Positions 20,052 through 28,424 of a DNA stretch of 46,306 nucleotides are shown piece by piece (position 1 is the stretch's first letter; each line of letters opens with the position of its first letter). Origin of the DNA: a bacterium (GTDB lineage: Bacteria > Electryoneota > Electryoneia > Electryoneales > Electryoneaceae); NCBI GenBank assembly GCA_019912845.1, contig JAIOHU010000265.1:1-46306 (forward strand), read 5' to 3'. Both the position numbers and the translations under genes were made by a program. The notes under the pieces are model-generated. The model saw nothing but the letters and a program-made list of their open reading frames with translations. It was not told where the DNA came from and searched no databases.

Positions 20052-20490
20052 TTACTTCATGAACATCGCCTTCTGTGTATGAATCTCATCCTTGAAGGCA
20101 ACCTGAAGGATATACATACCACTACTGAAATTGCTTTTACCACTTTTTGAATCAAAGAGTATTTGATGATGCCCTGCGTTGTAGTGACGGTCAAAGGAGT
20201 AAACCTCGCGTCCAAGCATATCGTAAACTTTGAACGTCACCATGCCATTTTCCGGTAGAGTGATTGGAATGGTCAGTGACGTGTTGAAAGGATTGGGGTA
20301 CGCATTTCCCACGGTGAAGGAATTTGGGATTTCCCTTGCAGACTCTTTCAGTAGTAGATGTGAGTGAGGATACCCTCTCGATATTCAAACTGTCCTGTGC
20401 ATTGCTGAGCTGGATTGTAAAAAGCTTGAAGAGAATGATAAATGCGGAGAGTCGTTTCATGATAGCACCCCTGATCTTGAAGAAATGCAA
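20052..20490 (-). pseudogene. Probable frameshifted/deleted secreted-protein remnant: signal peptide plus T9SS-like C-terminal sorting domain
   Basis: MKRLSAFIILFKLFTIQLSNAQ in one frame; NAYPNPFNTSLTIPITLPENG...HTQKAMFMK in another frame, overlapping. Confidence 0.65.
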
Positions 20491-20945
20491 ACTATTTCGA
20501 AGATATTGTTAGGATGGTTCAATATAACATGTTGAGCCAGATAATAAAATTAATATTTCTGATTTCTCAAATTTTTTTGAATGATTAGATGGCTTTTTGC
20601 TCTATGGTGTGGGTAGAAAGCGAATAATAAGTGAAAACATCATCATTGGCAGGAAGCGTAGCGACGAAGCAATCCCAGGGTACATAAATCGAGATTACCT
20701 CACTTCGTTCGCAATATCATTGTTGAACCTTATATATCCCTTTACTAAACACTTGTAGAATAACAAGAGCCAGTTGAATTATTTTCATCGCTGAGGCATT
20801 ACACTGGATTATTGTGTTTTGATTGAGTAAAGTGTAAGTATTGATGATTACGCCTAGTAGTGTCTCACAGTCAATGTTCATTGATACTTGATCATGAGAT
20901 GACTGGCAGGAATTTCGTCTTTTGTCTGTTAACGTGGGGTGGGAA

Positions 20946-23126
20946 ATGAAACTGATACTTTCTCTTTGTTTATACTCGCTCTTGATAATTACTCTGCCAT
21001 TGCTCGCACAGGAGGGGGTAGATCTGATAGGCGAATGCACAGTACCGGGTGCTCCAGGAGGATTTCGAGTTGTTGATAACTATGCATATATAACAACCCT
21101 ATTTGGTCGTGAACTGGCAATTGTAGATGTTTCTGATCCTACCGAACCCACCTTGATCTCCCTGCTTGATTTTGACCGTTCTGCAAGGGATGTAGCTCTC
21201 CATGATCATTTTGCTTATATCGCCTGCGGCGAAGAAAATACTGTTGTTGTAGATGTCGGGGACCCGTTCCATCCATTCGTGGTCACCGAGGAACTGGAAT
21301 ATGAAATTGGAGTGGTTTCCAATTCTGCTTTGATCCATGACGACATGTTACTGGTTGCGGGGATTGGATTCAATTATAACATCTGCGGATTTTCTATCTT
21401 TTCACTCAACGAACCTGTCGCTCCTCCTTTGATGGGTGATGCCAATATGCGCGTGGGTAACAGGTTTTTTTCTATCCCGGGAATGGTCGCTCAAGGTTCG
21501 ATACTCTACCTTGCCTTCTGGAATGGTGGTTTCTGGACTTATGACATTTCTGATCCGACAGAACCTTTTTTCCTGGGCTCTATTAATCTGACCGATGGGG
21601 TTTTGGATGTAGATGTACATGATAACTTTGCTTTTCTGGCTATTAATGATGATGGAGTAGCATTACTTGATATTAGCTCACCTGCTACTCCTGAACTACT
21701 ATATACACTTGATCTTTGGGAGGACGAAGCCAATAGCGTGGAAGTAGTCTGGGATATGGGTATCGTTGCGGCACGTTCAGATGGTGTGAGGGTGATAGAT
21801 CTTGACGCTCCAAACGGTATTGTTGAGGTAGGATATTATAATGACTGGATGCTGGAGGCATGGGATATCGAGGTTAAAGGGGACTATATCTATGCAACCG
21901 ACTTCAACGACAGGTTAATCGTACTGGATTGGTCAGAAGCAAGAGGCGGTGTAGCGGAGGTTGATTCGATCGTTATTCCGCTTCGAGCTAATAGACGTGA
22001 GTTGATCTCCACACCTATAGTGCCTTCTGATTTGGATGCATCGGTTGTCTTTGGACTATTGGAGTCCCTGGTTATCGCATATAATGAAGAAGGCAATATT
22101 TACATCCCCGATTTTATTAACAGCATCGGTAATATTGATCTTAGTGACGGCTACAGCCTTTTTTGCGAAGAAGCTGATACACTTGTTATTTATGGCGAAA
22201 CACTATCTCCCAACACTGTATATCACCTTGAAGCTGACCGTTTAAACTGGATTGGGTATCCATTTAACGATCCAGACCGCGAATATTTCATAGAGGAAGC
22301 ATTTGAAGTTGTAAGAAATGATATCGGAATCATTCTTACCGATGAGGGGGAAATCTGGATACCCGATATCATCAACAGTATAGGCAGGATGCAAGGCGGT
22401 GTCGGATACTATGTTCATTCATATACGACATTAGACTTTCAGTATTCGACTGATCCGGGTTTAACTGCAATGAATCCGAAGGATTATTTACCCTGGAAGG
22501 AAGACAGAGGATTAGTACATTCGACTGGTGTGCCGTATGCGGTGGTTGTTCATTTTGATGAAGTTTTGCGCAAGCTCCAACCTTTCATTCTTCGTGTGTA
22601 CGATGATGACGTTTTGGTTGGTGAAAAGTATCTAGAAGAAGGTAGAGAAGAGGAATTTGTTGTTGTCTGGGAGGGTGTTAAAGAACTTGAAATTGCTGGG
22701 TTCAAGCTCGGGAATCAAATGATAGTGAAAGTTTTTGATGAAATCGATAATGAGATAGCCATCACCCTATCAGCAGATTCACCAGTTTTTGGGGAACTTC
22801 CCTATTCCGAAGTTTCTATCAATTCTGCATCAACATCACAGTTATCTCTTCCCAGAGCTACTCAGATTGGGAAAGCTTACCCGAATCCATTCAATTCAAA
22901 AATTATAGTTCCAATTGAGATTTCCAATCAAACTGATATTCAGATTCGAGTCGTTGATTTACTTGGGCGTGAAGTTTACGAGGATAACCGAAGGATGTCG
23001 ACTGGAAAGCAGGAAATCGAAATCGACGTTGAGAGACGAAACGGCAGTGCGGCGGCTGGTATTTATATTCTAAGTGTGCAAGCTGGAAACTCGACAAGAT
23101 CACAGAAGATTCTTTATCTCAAGTGA
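20946..23126 (+). CDS. Secreted LVIVD-repeat beta-propeller-like protein with Por/T9SS-like C-terminal sorting domain
   Basis: Signal peptide MKLILSLCLYSLLIITLPLLAQ; LAIVDVSDPTEPTLISLLDF; C-term AYPNPFNSKIIVPIEI...SQKILYLK. Confidence 0.85.
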   Translation: MKLILSLCLYSLLIITLPLLAQEGVDLIGECTVPGAPGGFRVVDNYAYITTLFGRELAIVDVSDPTEPTLISLLDFDRSARDVALHDHFAYIACGEENTVVVDVGDPFHPFVVTEELEYEIGVVSNSALIHDDMLLVAGIGFNYNICGFSIFSLNEPVAPPLMGDANMRVGNRFFSIPGMVAQGSILYLAFWNGGFWTYDISDPTEPFFLGSINLTDGVLDVDVHDNFAFLAINDDGVALLDISSPATPELLYTLDLWEDEANSVEVVWDMGIVAARSDGVRVIDLDAPNGIVEVGYYNDWMLEAWDIEVKGDYIYATDFNDRLIVLDWSEARGGVAEVDSIVIPLRANRRELISTPIVPSDLDASVVFGLLESLVIAYNEEGNIYIPDFINSIGNIDLSDGYSLFCEEADTLVIYGETLSPNTVYHLEADRLNWIGYPFNDPDREYFIEEAFEVVRNDIGIILTDEGEIWIPDIINSIGRMQGGVGYYVHSYTTLDFQYSTDPGLTAMNPKDYLPWKEDRGLVHSTGVPYAVVVHFDEVLRKLQPFILRVYDDDVLVGEKYLEEGREEEFVVVWEGVKELEIAGFKLGNQMIVKVFDEIDNEIAITLSADSPVFGELPYSEVSINSASTSQLSLPRATQIGKAYPNPFNSKIIVPIEISNQTDIQIRVVDLLGREVYEDNRRMSTGKQEIEIDVERRNGSAAAGIYILSVQAGNSTRSQKILYLK

Positions 23127-23175
23127 TTTTTTCGTGCAGACTTGATTAGTTATCGCTTCAAACTACTCACGTGTC

Positions 23176-23263
23176 GCCCTTTCAGGGCTGGGATCGAGGG
23201 GGAGACGACCTTTTCCCCCAGTGTTCCACTGGGCGCTGGTAAAATTGAACCGCTACGCGGTTC
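23176..23263. repeat. Cluster of palindromes: GCCCTTTCAGGGC, CCCAGTGTTCCACTGGG, GAACCGCTACGCGGTTC
   Basis: Direct reading; related palindrome GCCCCTACAGGGC at 24424-24436. Confidence 0.75.
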
Positions 23264-23550
23264 TTCCTGGTGGTAGCGAACGAAGCGTAACAATCCAGTT
23301 TAAGTCAGTATGAGATTGCAACATCATTTCCTCCTCGCCATTACAACTTTTACAGTATTTCTTACTTTTAATGATCGGTTTTGAAGCTGTCCACAGCCCC
23401 GACTGGGGCGACATATAAATAGTGCGTAGCGTAGCTACGGGAAAAATTTACAGAAATTCTATAGCCCTGTAAGCGCGACACTTCAGATATAAGAACAGAA
23501 ATATACTTTTTACTTCAAATGTTTGGCTACCTGCTCAAAATAGCTAATAT

Positions 23551-23582
23551 AAAAAAAATCCGGTTTCAGCAACCGGATTTTC
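23551..23582 (-). terminator. Rho-independent terminator of purE
   Basis: AAAATCCGGTT-TCAGC-AACCGGATTTT; minus strand ends in a T8 tract. Confidence 0.9.
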
Positions 23583-23606
23583 ATCTTCAAATCATTTGAT
23601 ATTGGA

Positions 23607-24068
23607 TTATTTTAACAGTTTGAAGCCGTTCTCAGCGAAGTTGTGCAGTTTCTGTGCAACAGCTTCATCGTTTACGCCTGCCATACGTGCGGCGAAAACT
23701 GCTGCGTTGCTCATACCCGCTTTTCCAACTGCGAAGGTCGCGACCGGAACACCACCGGGCATCTGTACAGTAGACAGAAGCGCATCCAGACCATCCATAA
23801 CACCACCGGGCAATGGTACACCGAGAACTGGTAGGTTGGTACGAGCAGCAAGCGCACCGGCGAGGTGGTTTGCCATGCCAGCTGCCGCGATGACACAACC
23901 GAAACCGTTCTGCTCGAGGTTGGCGGAAAACTCATCCACCTGGGTGGCGTTACGGTGTGCGCTCAGTACATGAATTTCATGCTCCAGCCCAAAGTATTCC
24001 AGGTAGGGCACTGCACGTTCGACAATTGAACGATCACTTTCACTTCCCATCAATATTGCGACTTTCAT
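23607..24068 (-). CDS. purE: 5-(carboxyamino)imidazole ribonucleotide mutase
   Basis: MKVAILMGSESDRSIVERAVPYL; VLSAHRNATQ; AAAGMANHLAGALAARTNLPVLGVPL. Confidence 0.95.
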   Translation of the reverse strand: MKVAILMGSESDRSIVERAVPYLEYFGLEHEIHVLSAHRNATQVDEFSANLEQNGFGCVIAAAGMANHLAGALAARTNLPVLGVPLPGGVMDGLDALLSTVQMPGGVPVATFAVGKAGMSNAAVFAARMAGVNDEAVAQKLHNFAENGFKLLK

Positions 24069-24200
24069 TTTTTCTCCTTTTAGATTAGCTCACCAACGAT
24101 CAATTCTTCGGTAAGCTGGAAAATGAAGGTTTCCGAATACTCACACAAGTATTGAATTTTCTCCACGAGAACTTGATCAATTGCTTGAAAGAATTTAATC

Positions 24201-24236
24201 GCGTCATCCCGGTGATGAGTTGAGCCGGGATCCAGG
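24201..24236. repeat. Family A palindromic repeat (CCCGG/CCGGG variant)
   Basis: GCGTCATCCCGGTGATGAGTTGAGCCGGGATCCAGG; matches the hairpin inside the 1-459 array. Confidence 0.85.
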
Positions 24237-24484
24237 AGGTTATTGATATTGTTGGCAGTGTGGTACGAGGATGAGAGGTGAAACTACTACTCTTTTTGAT
24301 CAACTAGAGATTCACGGGGATTGATCACTTTAATGAATATTTACTATGTGGAAAGGTTAGGAAAACTCTTAATCGTTGCTTTGGATAAGTTTCAATCCCT
24401 GTGCCAACCAGCCTCGTCGTCCCGCCCCTACAGGGCTTGGGACGTTTTGGCAGAATAGCACCCCGCTGGGATGGATTATTTATG

Positions 24485-24663
24485 GAGTGCGTGCTTCACA
24501 GTCTGTCCGAAAATAAAAAAATTTAGATATTTCTGGAAAAAATGGCATTTTTTATGTTTTCTAACATTAATAATATCAATAGCTTCCTGGATTCCAGCTA
24601 AAACCAAGCTGGAATGACGTGGGCGGAAACTCTGTTCGGGGACAGACAGTGAAGCACGCACTC
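24485..24663. mobile_element. MITE-like element with ~27-29 bp imperfect terminal inverted repeats and a nested family A repeat
   Basis: GAGTGCGTGCTTCACAGTCTGTCCGAA (24485-24511) vs TTCGGGGACAGACAGTGAAGCACGCACTC (24635-24663). Confidence 0.65.
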
Positions 24664-24724
24664 ATTGAACCAAAAAACCGCACCCGATTTGGCAGGTACG
24701 GTCGTCGAGGATGATGGTTAGCTT

Positions 24725-24961
24725 TTATAATTGTCGTCTCGATTGTTGTCGCAGGTTTTCCTCGAGACGCGCGAGGGTTGAAAGTATCTGGCTCAGTGAA
24801 CTTCGCAGTTCGGTAACAATGGTATTGACCTCATGGCGAGACGCTTTGACATCCTCAAGATGACGCAGCTCAGAGTGCAGCCGTGCATACGCCAGCGCGA
24901 CAGTTATCAAGAGACTCGCCAGCCAGATCAGGTCACGGAGGGTAAGGGATATCAGGGACAT
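24725..24961 (-). CDS. Small membrane protein with N-terminal TM and coiled coil (holin/spanin-like; start at MSLISLTLRD)
   Basis: LIWLASLLITVALAYA then charged helix; SD-like AGGAGG upstream of the start. Confidence 0.5.
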   Translation of the reverse strand: MSLISLTLRDLIWLASLLITVALAYARLHSELRHLEDVKASRHEVNTIVTELRSSLSQILSTLARLEENLRQQSRRQL

Positions 24962-24992
24962 GGTATCCTCCTGGTTGAAAAATTTGGGAAGG

Positions 24993-25193
24993 TCACACTT
25001 TTGGTTTGGTGAGTTCCTGACGTACCTGCACCTTGGCAACACCATCACGTACAAAGAGGGTGAGCATCGCCGGGATCGCCAGTTGCAGGGCTTCAGTGAT
25101 TGTGGATTTACCGGTGGCGAGACGTTCGCCGGTCATAATCAGTACACCGACCGCTGCCCAGAAGGTTTTGGTTTTGAATAGACGTTTAAACAT
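24993..25193 (-). CDS. Small phage-type (holin-like) protein
   Basis: MFKRLFKTKTFWAAVGVLIMTGERLATGKSTITEALQLAIPAMLTLFVRDGVAK. Confidence 0.5.
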   Translation of the reverse strand: MFKRLFKTKTFWAAVGVLIMTGERLATGKSTITEALQLAIPAMLTLFVRDGVAKVQVRQELTKPKV

Positions 25194-25321
25194 TATGGTA
25201 TTCCTTTCGTTGAATTATGTCATTGCGAACAGATGTGAAGCAATCTGGTATAAAATTGAGGGATTAAATTGCTTCCTCTTTACGTTCCTCTAAATGGCTA
25301 AATGAGGAAGAACATTTCCCT

Positions 25322-25355
25322 CCTGGATTCCAGCTAAAACCATGCTGGAATGACG
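25322..25355. repeat. Family A palindromic repeat
   Basis: CCTGGATTCCAGCTAAAACCATGCTGGAATGACG. Confidence 0.85.
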
Positions 25356-25371
25356 CGATAATGGTATGAAA

Positions 25372-25463
25372 CCCGGGGATGAGTATATCTGTGCAGGATA
25401 AATCAGGATTCAGGAGTATTGATACACAAAATTGACTTCGATACTGCACCTCTCATCCCCGGG
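25372..25463. repeat. 92-bp element with perfect 12-bp terminal inverted repeats CCCGGGGATGAG/CTCATCCCCGGG and inner GTGCAG/CTGCAC
   Basis: Direct reading. Confidence 0.8.
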
Positions 25464-25482
25464 CCACCCAGAATTTGCTCAA

Positions 25483-25536
25483 TGCCATACGGGAGTATTG
25501 CGTTCCACTCTATGCCATACTGGAGAATGGCGATCC
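25483..25536 (-). repeat. Two family C repeats, minus orientation
   Basis: Reverse complement GGATCGCCATTCTCCAGTATGGCA and GGAACGCAATACTCCCGTATGGCA. Confidence 0.7.
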
Positions 25537-25537
25537 A

Positions 25538-26038
25538 TTATCGTGTACGCCAGAGGTGCATATCGACATAAGCAGAATCGGCGGAGGTGACAATAAATCG
25601 TAACCAGCCACCGCCATAAATGGGAACCGGTATCGCCTGGCCCGTGGTGGTGGTTAAGGGCATTCCAGTTGGAATAAGCTGAAGCGACTGATCATACTGC
25701 TCATAAATAACCTCAGTGGTATCGTTCAATGCCAGTTCAGCTTTCAGTGAAATAGAGGGGTCGGCGTTGTGGGGGACATCGGTCGTATCAGCACGTAAAA
25801 ATAGTGTGAAGCGGGTCGGAGCATAAACACGTTCACTGGCGAGACTGGACACATGTGTTCCGAACGCGATCCAGGAAGTCGTATCGTTGGTAGCTTTGAC
25901 AGTATCGCTGAAGATTGAGGAAACTTGAGCGATACGTTCCCCCTGAAGCAATCCGGTACTACTGCCCCAGGATTGGGCGAATAGCAGCGATGGTAGCAAG
26001 AGGAGGAGAATAAGGATACATACAAATTGGTTTTTCAT
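25538..26038 (-). CDS. Secreted hypothetical protein inside the phage-head cluster
   Basis: Signal peptide MKNQFVCILILLLLLPSLLFAQS; no recognised domain. Confidence 0.65.
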   Translation of the reverse strand: MKNQFVCILILLLLLPSLLFAQSWGSSTGLLQGERIAQVSSIFSDTVKATNDTTSWIAFGTHVSSLASERVYAPTRFTLFLRADTTDVPHNADPSISLKAELALNDTTEVIYEQYDQSLQLIPTGMPLTTTTGQAIPVPIYGGGWLRFIVTSADSAYVDMHLWRTR

Positions 26039-26080
26039 GAATAACCTCGAATGGTAACGAACGGTTGGAAGAGGGAAATA

Positions 26081-26812
26081 TTACTTCGGAGTGTTGGTGG
26101 TTTTGTGGGGTTTTGATCTTTCTAGCTGCCCGGAATAGTGTTTCCCCCGGTGTTTAACCCTGATCTGCAAATTTTCAGGATCAGAAGTTGCATTTTTCGT
26201 GCTGCATGATTTTGAATGTTCGCATGGTAGTTCAAATCCGGTGCCTGGAGCTGCTCCACGATAGACCAGCGAGCCTTCAGTGACACGTTCGATTTCATCA
26301 TACCAGTAAAAAGCCAGCTTGCCATCATATTTTCTGCCTGGCCAGTGCGAACATTGTCTTAGATCATTTCCGCAAATACTACACGTCGGCTTCTGATAGA
26401 GGAATGCAATGGATGCCTCGCTGTACACCCCACTGTCGATCATGACACGTAAATCCTCTGCCTGAGAATGCTCTTTGTGCCAGTAGAAAAGCGGAAGAAT
26501 CCAAGTGCTGTCCCCTCGTTTTTGAACCTCACCTCCAAAAAAACGTGCGACTCCCAGGGTTCGACGATCATGCCCGATCAGGACTGGAGCTCCATTCACC
26601 AACTCCAGCAATCGAGGCAGGTCATCACTACGAAATCGTCCAAACCTCGAATCAATCTGATCGGAAGCGAGACGGCAACGTCGTACGATCAGCTCTTCTT
26701 TTTTGAGATCAACCAACGGTGGGTTTGGAAGTGATTGAATCGCAATAAGGTGTTCATCGGTCACCGGGCAGGGATCACGAATGAGATCACCGCTAAGATT
26801 TTGTGAAAGCAT
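26081..26812 (-). CDS. Phage prohead (capsid maturation) protease-like protein
   Basis: APVLIGHDRRTLGVARFFG ... DSGVYSEASIAFLYQKPTCSICGNDLRQCSHWPGRKYDG; position next to portal. Confidence 0.65.
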   Translation of the reverse strand: MLSQNLSGDLIRDPCPVTDEHLIAIQSLPNPPLVDLKKEELIVRRCRLASDQIDSRFGRFRSDDLPRLLELVNGAPVLIGHDRRTLGVARFFGGEVQKRGDSTWILPLFYWHKEHSQAEDLRVMIDSGVYSEASIAFLYQKPTCSICGNDLRQCSHWPGRKYDGKLAFYWYDEIERVTEGSLVYRGAAPGTGFELPCEHSKSCSTKNATSDPENLQIRVKHRGKHYSGQLERSKPHKTTNTPK

Positions 26813-26837
26813 ATATTTCTCCTGGAAAAAAATTCTA

Positions 26838-28088
26838 TCAGACTCCCAGTTCGCGTTTCGCCTGATCTTTACTGATATAACCAGCTTGCACCATTTTGTC
26901 TATTCGTTCTAGATTCATCAACTTTGCACGATTTCTCTCTACGATAAACGGGTCCTGGTTGGGAGTAAATTGCCAGTCCACAGAGCATGGATTTCCACGC
27001 AGACGTAATTCCAGTTGAATCAGCCATTCCGCAAAATCACCACCAAGCAATTGTACTGAATCAACAATCTGCATGAGCAGGTTGTACTGTGCGAATATCC
27101 AGTTTTTGGTTGTACCGTGAGACCGTCCCAACACCCACGGAAAGAGCTTCAATCCAGTTATTACGTCTTCTATCACCTGCTCTCTACTCAGTTTCCAGCT
27201 CTCTCCATTTGCAGGACCACCAACAACCTCAACCTCAACATCCGACCAGGTGAAAATGTTATCATCCGGTTGCAGGTTCTGAAATTGTTCGATGGTGCGG
27301 TCAAAGTATCGGTTGATCCTGGAGTGGTAGCTTTTTCTGTCCTCACCGGAATTCGCTGCAGGTGGGGTGATTTTGACTTGAAGACGAGGTGTGCCAGCGT
27401 GATGGCTCGACCTTGCCATGTCATCAAGCATACGCTGCTCAATCTCGATAACGAACGGAATGGATGCCAGTGGCTCAACACCCTGCGGTTGGCTTAAATC
27501 AGAAAAAAGGGTACGGTGGAAAAAGAGTTCCGGCTGGATTGTATGCAGTTCATCGTTGTCACCCTCTAGATAAGGCAGCAATCGTCCATCCTTCGCCTTT
27601 TTCCAGAACAGACGATAGGGATCAATCATTTCCACATGTGATATCCCACTTCGATCCGGTAGCAGGTGCACCTGAGCAGCAAACCGTCCCAGGGTAAACA
27701 ATTCGAGGAAAAAGCTCTCGGTAAGGCGTTCCAAACCATGAACGTCGCCATCCTTACGTGGATGAACGCGACGTTGCAAATCCCGGATCAACACTTGTGC
27801 TTGACGGATTGCTGACTCATCCCCTTTGATCTCGTAGTTCTGCCTCGTAGCGCATAAATGCACCCATGTCCAGATTCCTGAGGAAACAATAGGGATACGG
27901 TCACGCAGGAAACGGTAAAAATCACCACGGTTTGCTCCTGAAAATGAGAAACTGTTGGGTGATCCTTCACCAAAGAGGGGTGCAGTAAGGTGTGATGAGG
28001 GATAAAAACGCAATGCCTGACTACTCGATTTCAAGCTGACACGAGGTGAGGGGCTACGTATCGCTTTTGGTTTCAGAAAACGGAACAC
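26838..28088 (-). CDS. Phage portal protein
   Basis: FRFLKPK...RDRIPIVSSGIWTWVHLCA; VEMIDPYRLFWKK; adjacent to terminase and protease. Confidence 0.75.
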   Translation of the reverse strand: MFRFLKPKAIRSPSPRVSLKSSSQALRFYPSSHLTAPLFGEGSPNSFSFSGANRGDFYRFLRDRIPIVSSGIWTWVHLCATRQNYEIKGDESAIRQAQVLIRDLQRRVHPRKDGDVHGLERLTESFFLELFTLGRFAAQVHLLPDRSGISHVEMIDPYRLFWKKAKDGRLLPYLEGDNDELHTIQPELFFHRTLFSDLSQPQGVEPLASIPFVIEIEQRMLDDMARSSHHAGTPRLQVKITPPAANSGEDRKSYHSRINRYFDRTIEQFQNLQPDDNIFTWSDVEVEVVGGPANGESWKLSREQVIEDVITGLKLFPWVLGRSHGTTKNWIFAQYNLLMQIVDSVQLLGGDFAEWLIQLELRLRGNPCSVDWQFTPNQDPFIVERNRAKLMNLERIDKMVQAGYISKDQAKRELGV

Positions 28089-28107
28089 TTGATTCTCCTG
28101 TTGTGTT

Positions 28108-28211
28108 GGAACGCCGAACTCCAGTTCGGCATGTAGTTGGGTGTGGCAAGTAGTTTGGAGCGCTGATCTCCAGTTCGGCAGGATGTTGGGAACACTACTC
28201 TAGAGTAGCAT
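28108..28211 (+). repeat. Family C repeat array (3 copies)
   Basis: GGAACGCCGAACTCCAGTTCGGCA; GGAGCGCTGATCTCCAGTTCGGCA; GGAACACTACTCTAGAGTAGCA. Confidence 0.8.
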
Positions 28212-28255
28212 GATGTTGAGAAAGGAAGTCAGATCGGCATCCTATTATCGTTCCA

Positions 28256-28273
28256 CAACATCCGTAGATGTTG
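28256..28273. repeat. Family D hairpin CAACATC-CGTA-GATGTTG
   Basis: Perfect 7-bp stem, 4-nt loop. Confidence 0.8.
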
Positions 28274-28367
28274 CAGCCGTGATTTCAGTTAGAACTTTCA
28301 GTGGCTGATTATTCTGAACATCTAAGTTTCTATATCTGGATTGGATTTGATACACAAACCTATCCAC

Positions 28368-28393
28368 TCATCAACATCTTCGGATGTTGATGA
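28368..28393. repeat. Family D hairpin TCATCAACATC-TTCG-GATGTTGATGA
   Basis: Perfect 11-bp stem with C(TTCG)G tetraloop. Confidence 0.85.
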
Positions 28394-28424
28394 ACAAGAA
28401 AAAATCTATAAATCAAGAAAACAC

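Noticed and set aside
24476-24661. ORF containing RHSSLVLAGIQEAIDIINV, similar to part of the 18453-18650 ORF
   Set aside because: Similarity comes from the shared family A DNA repeat, not a conserved protein
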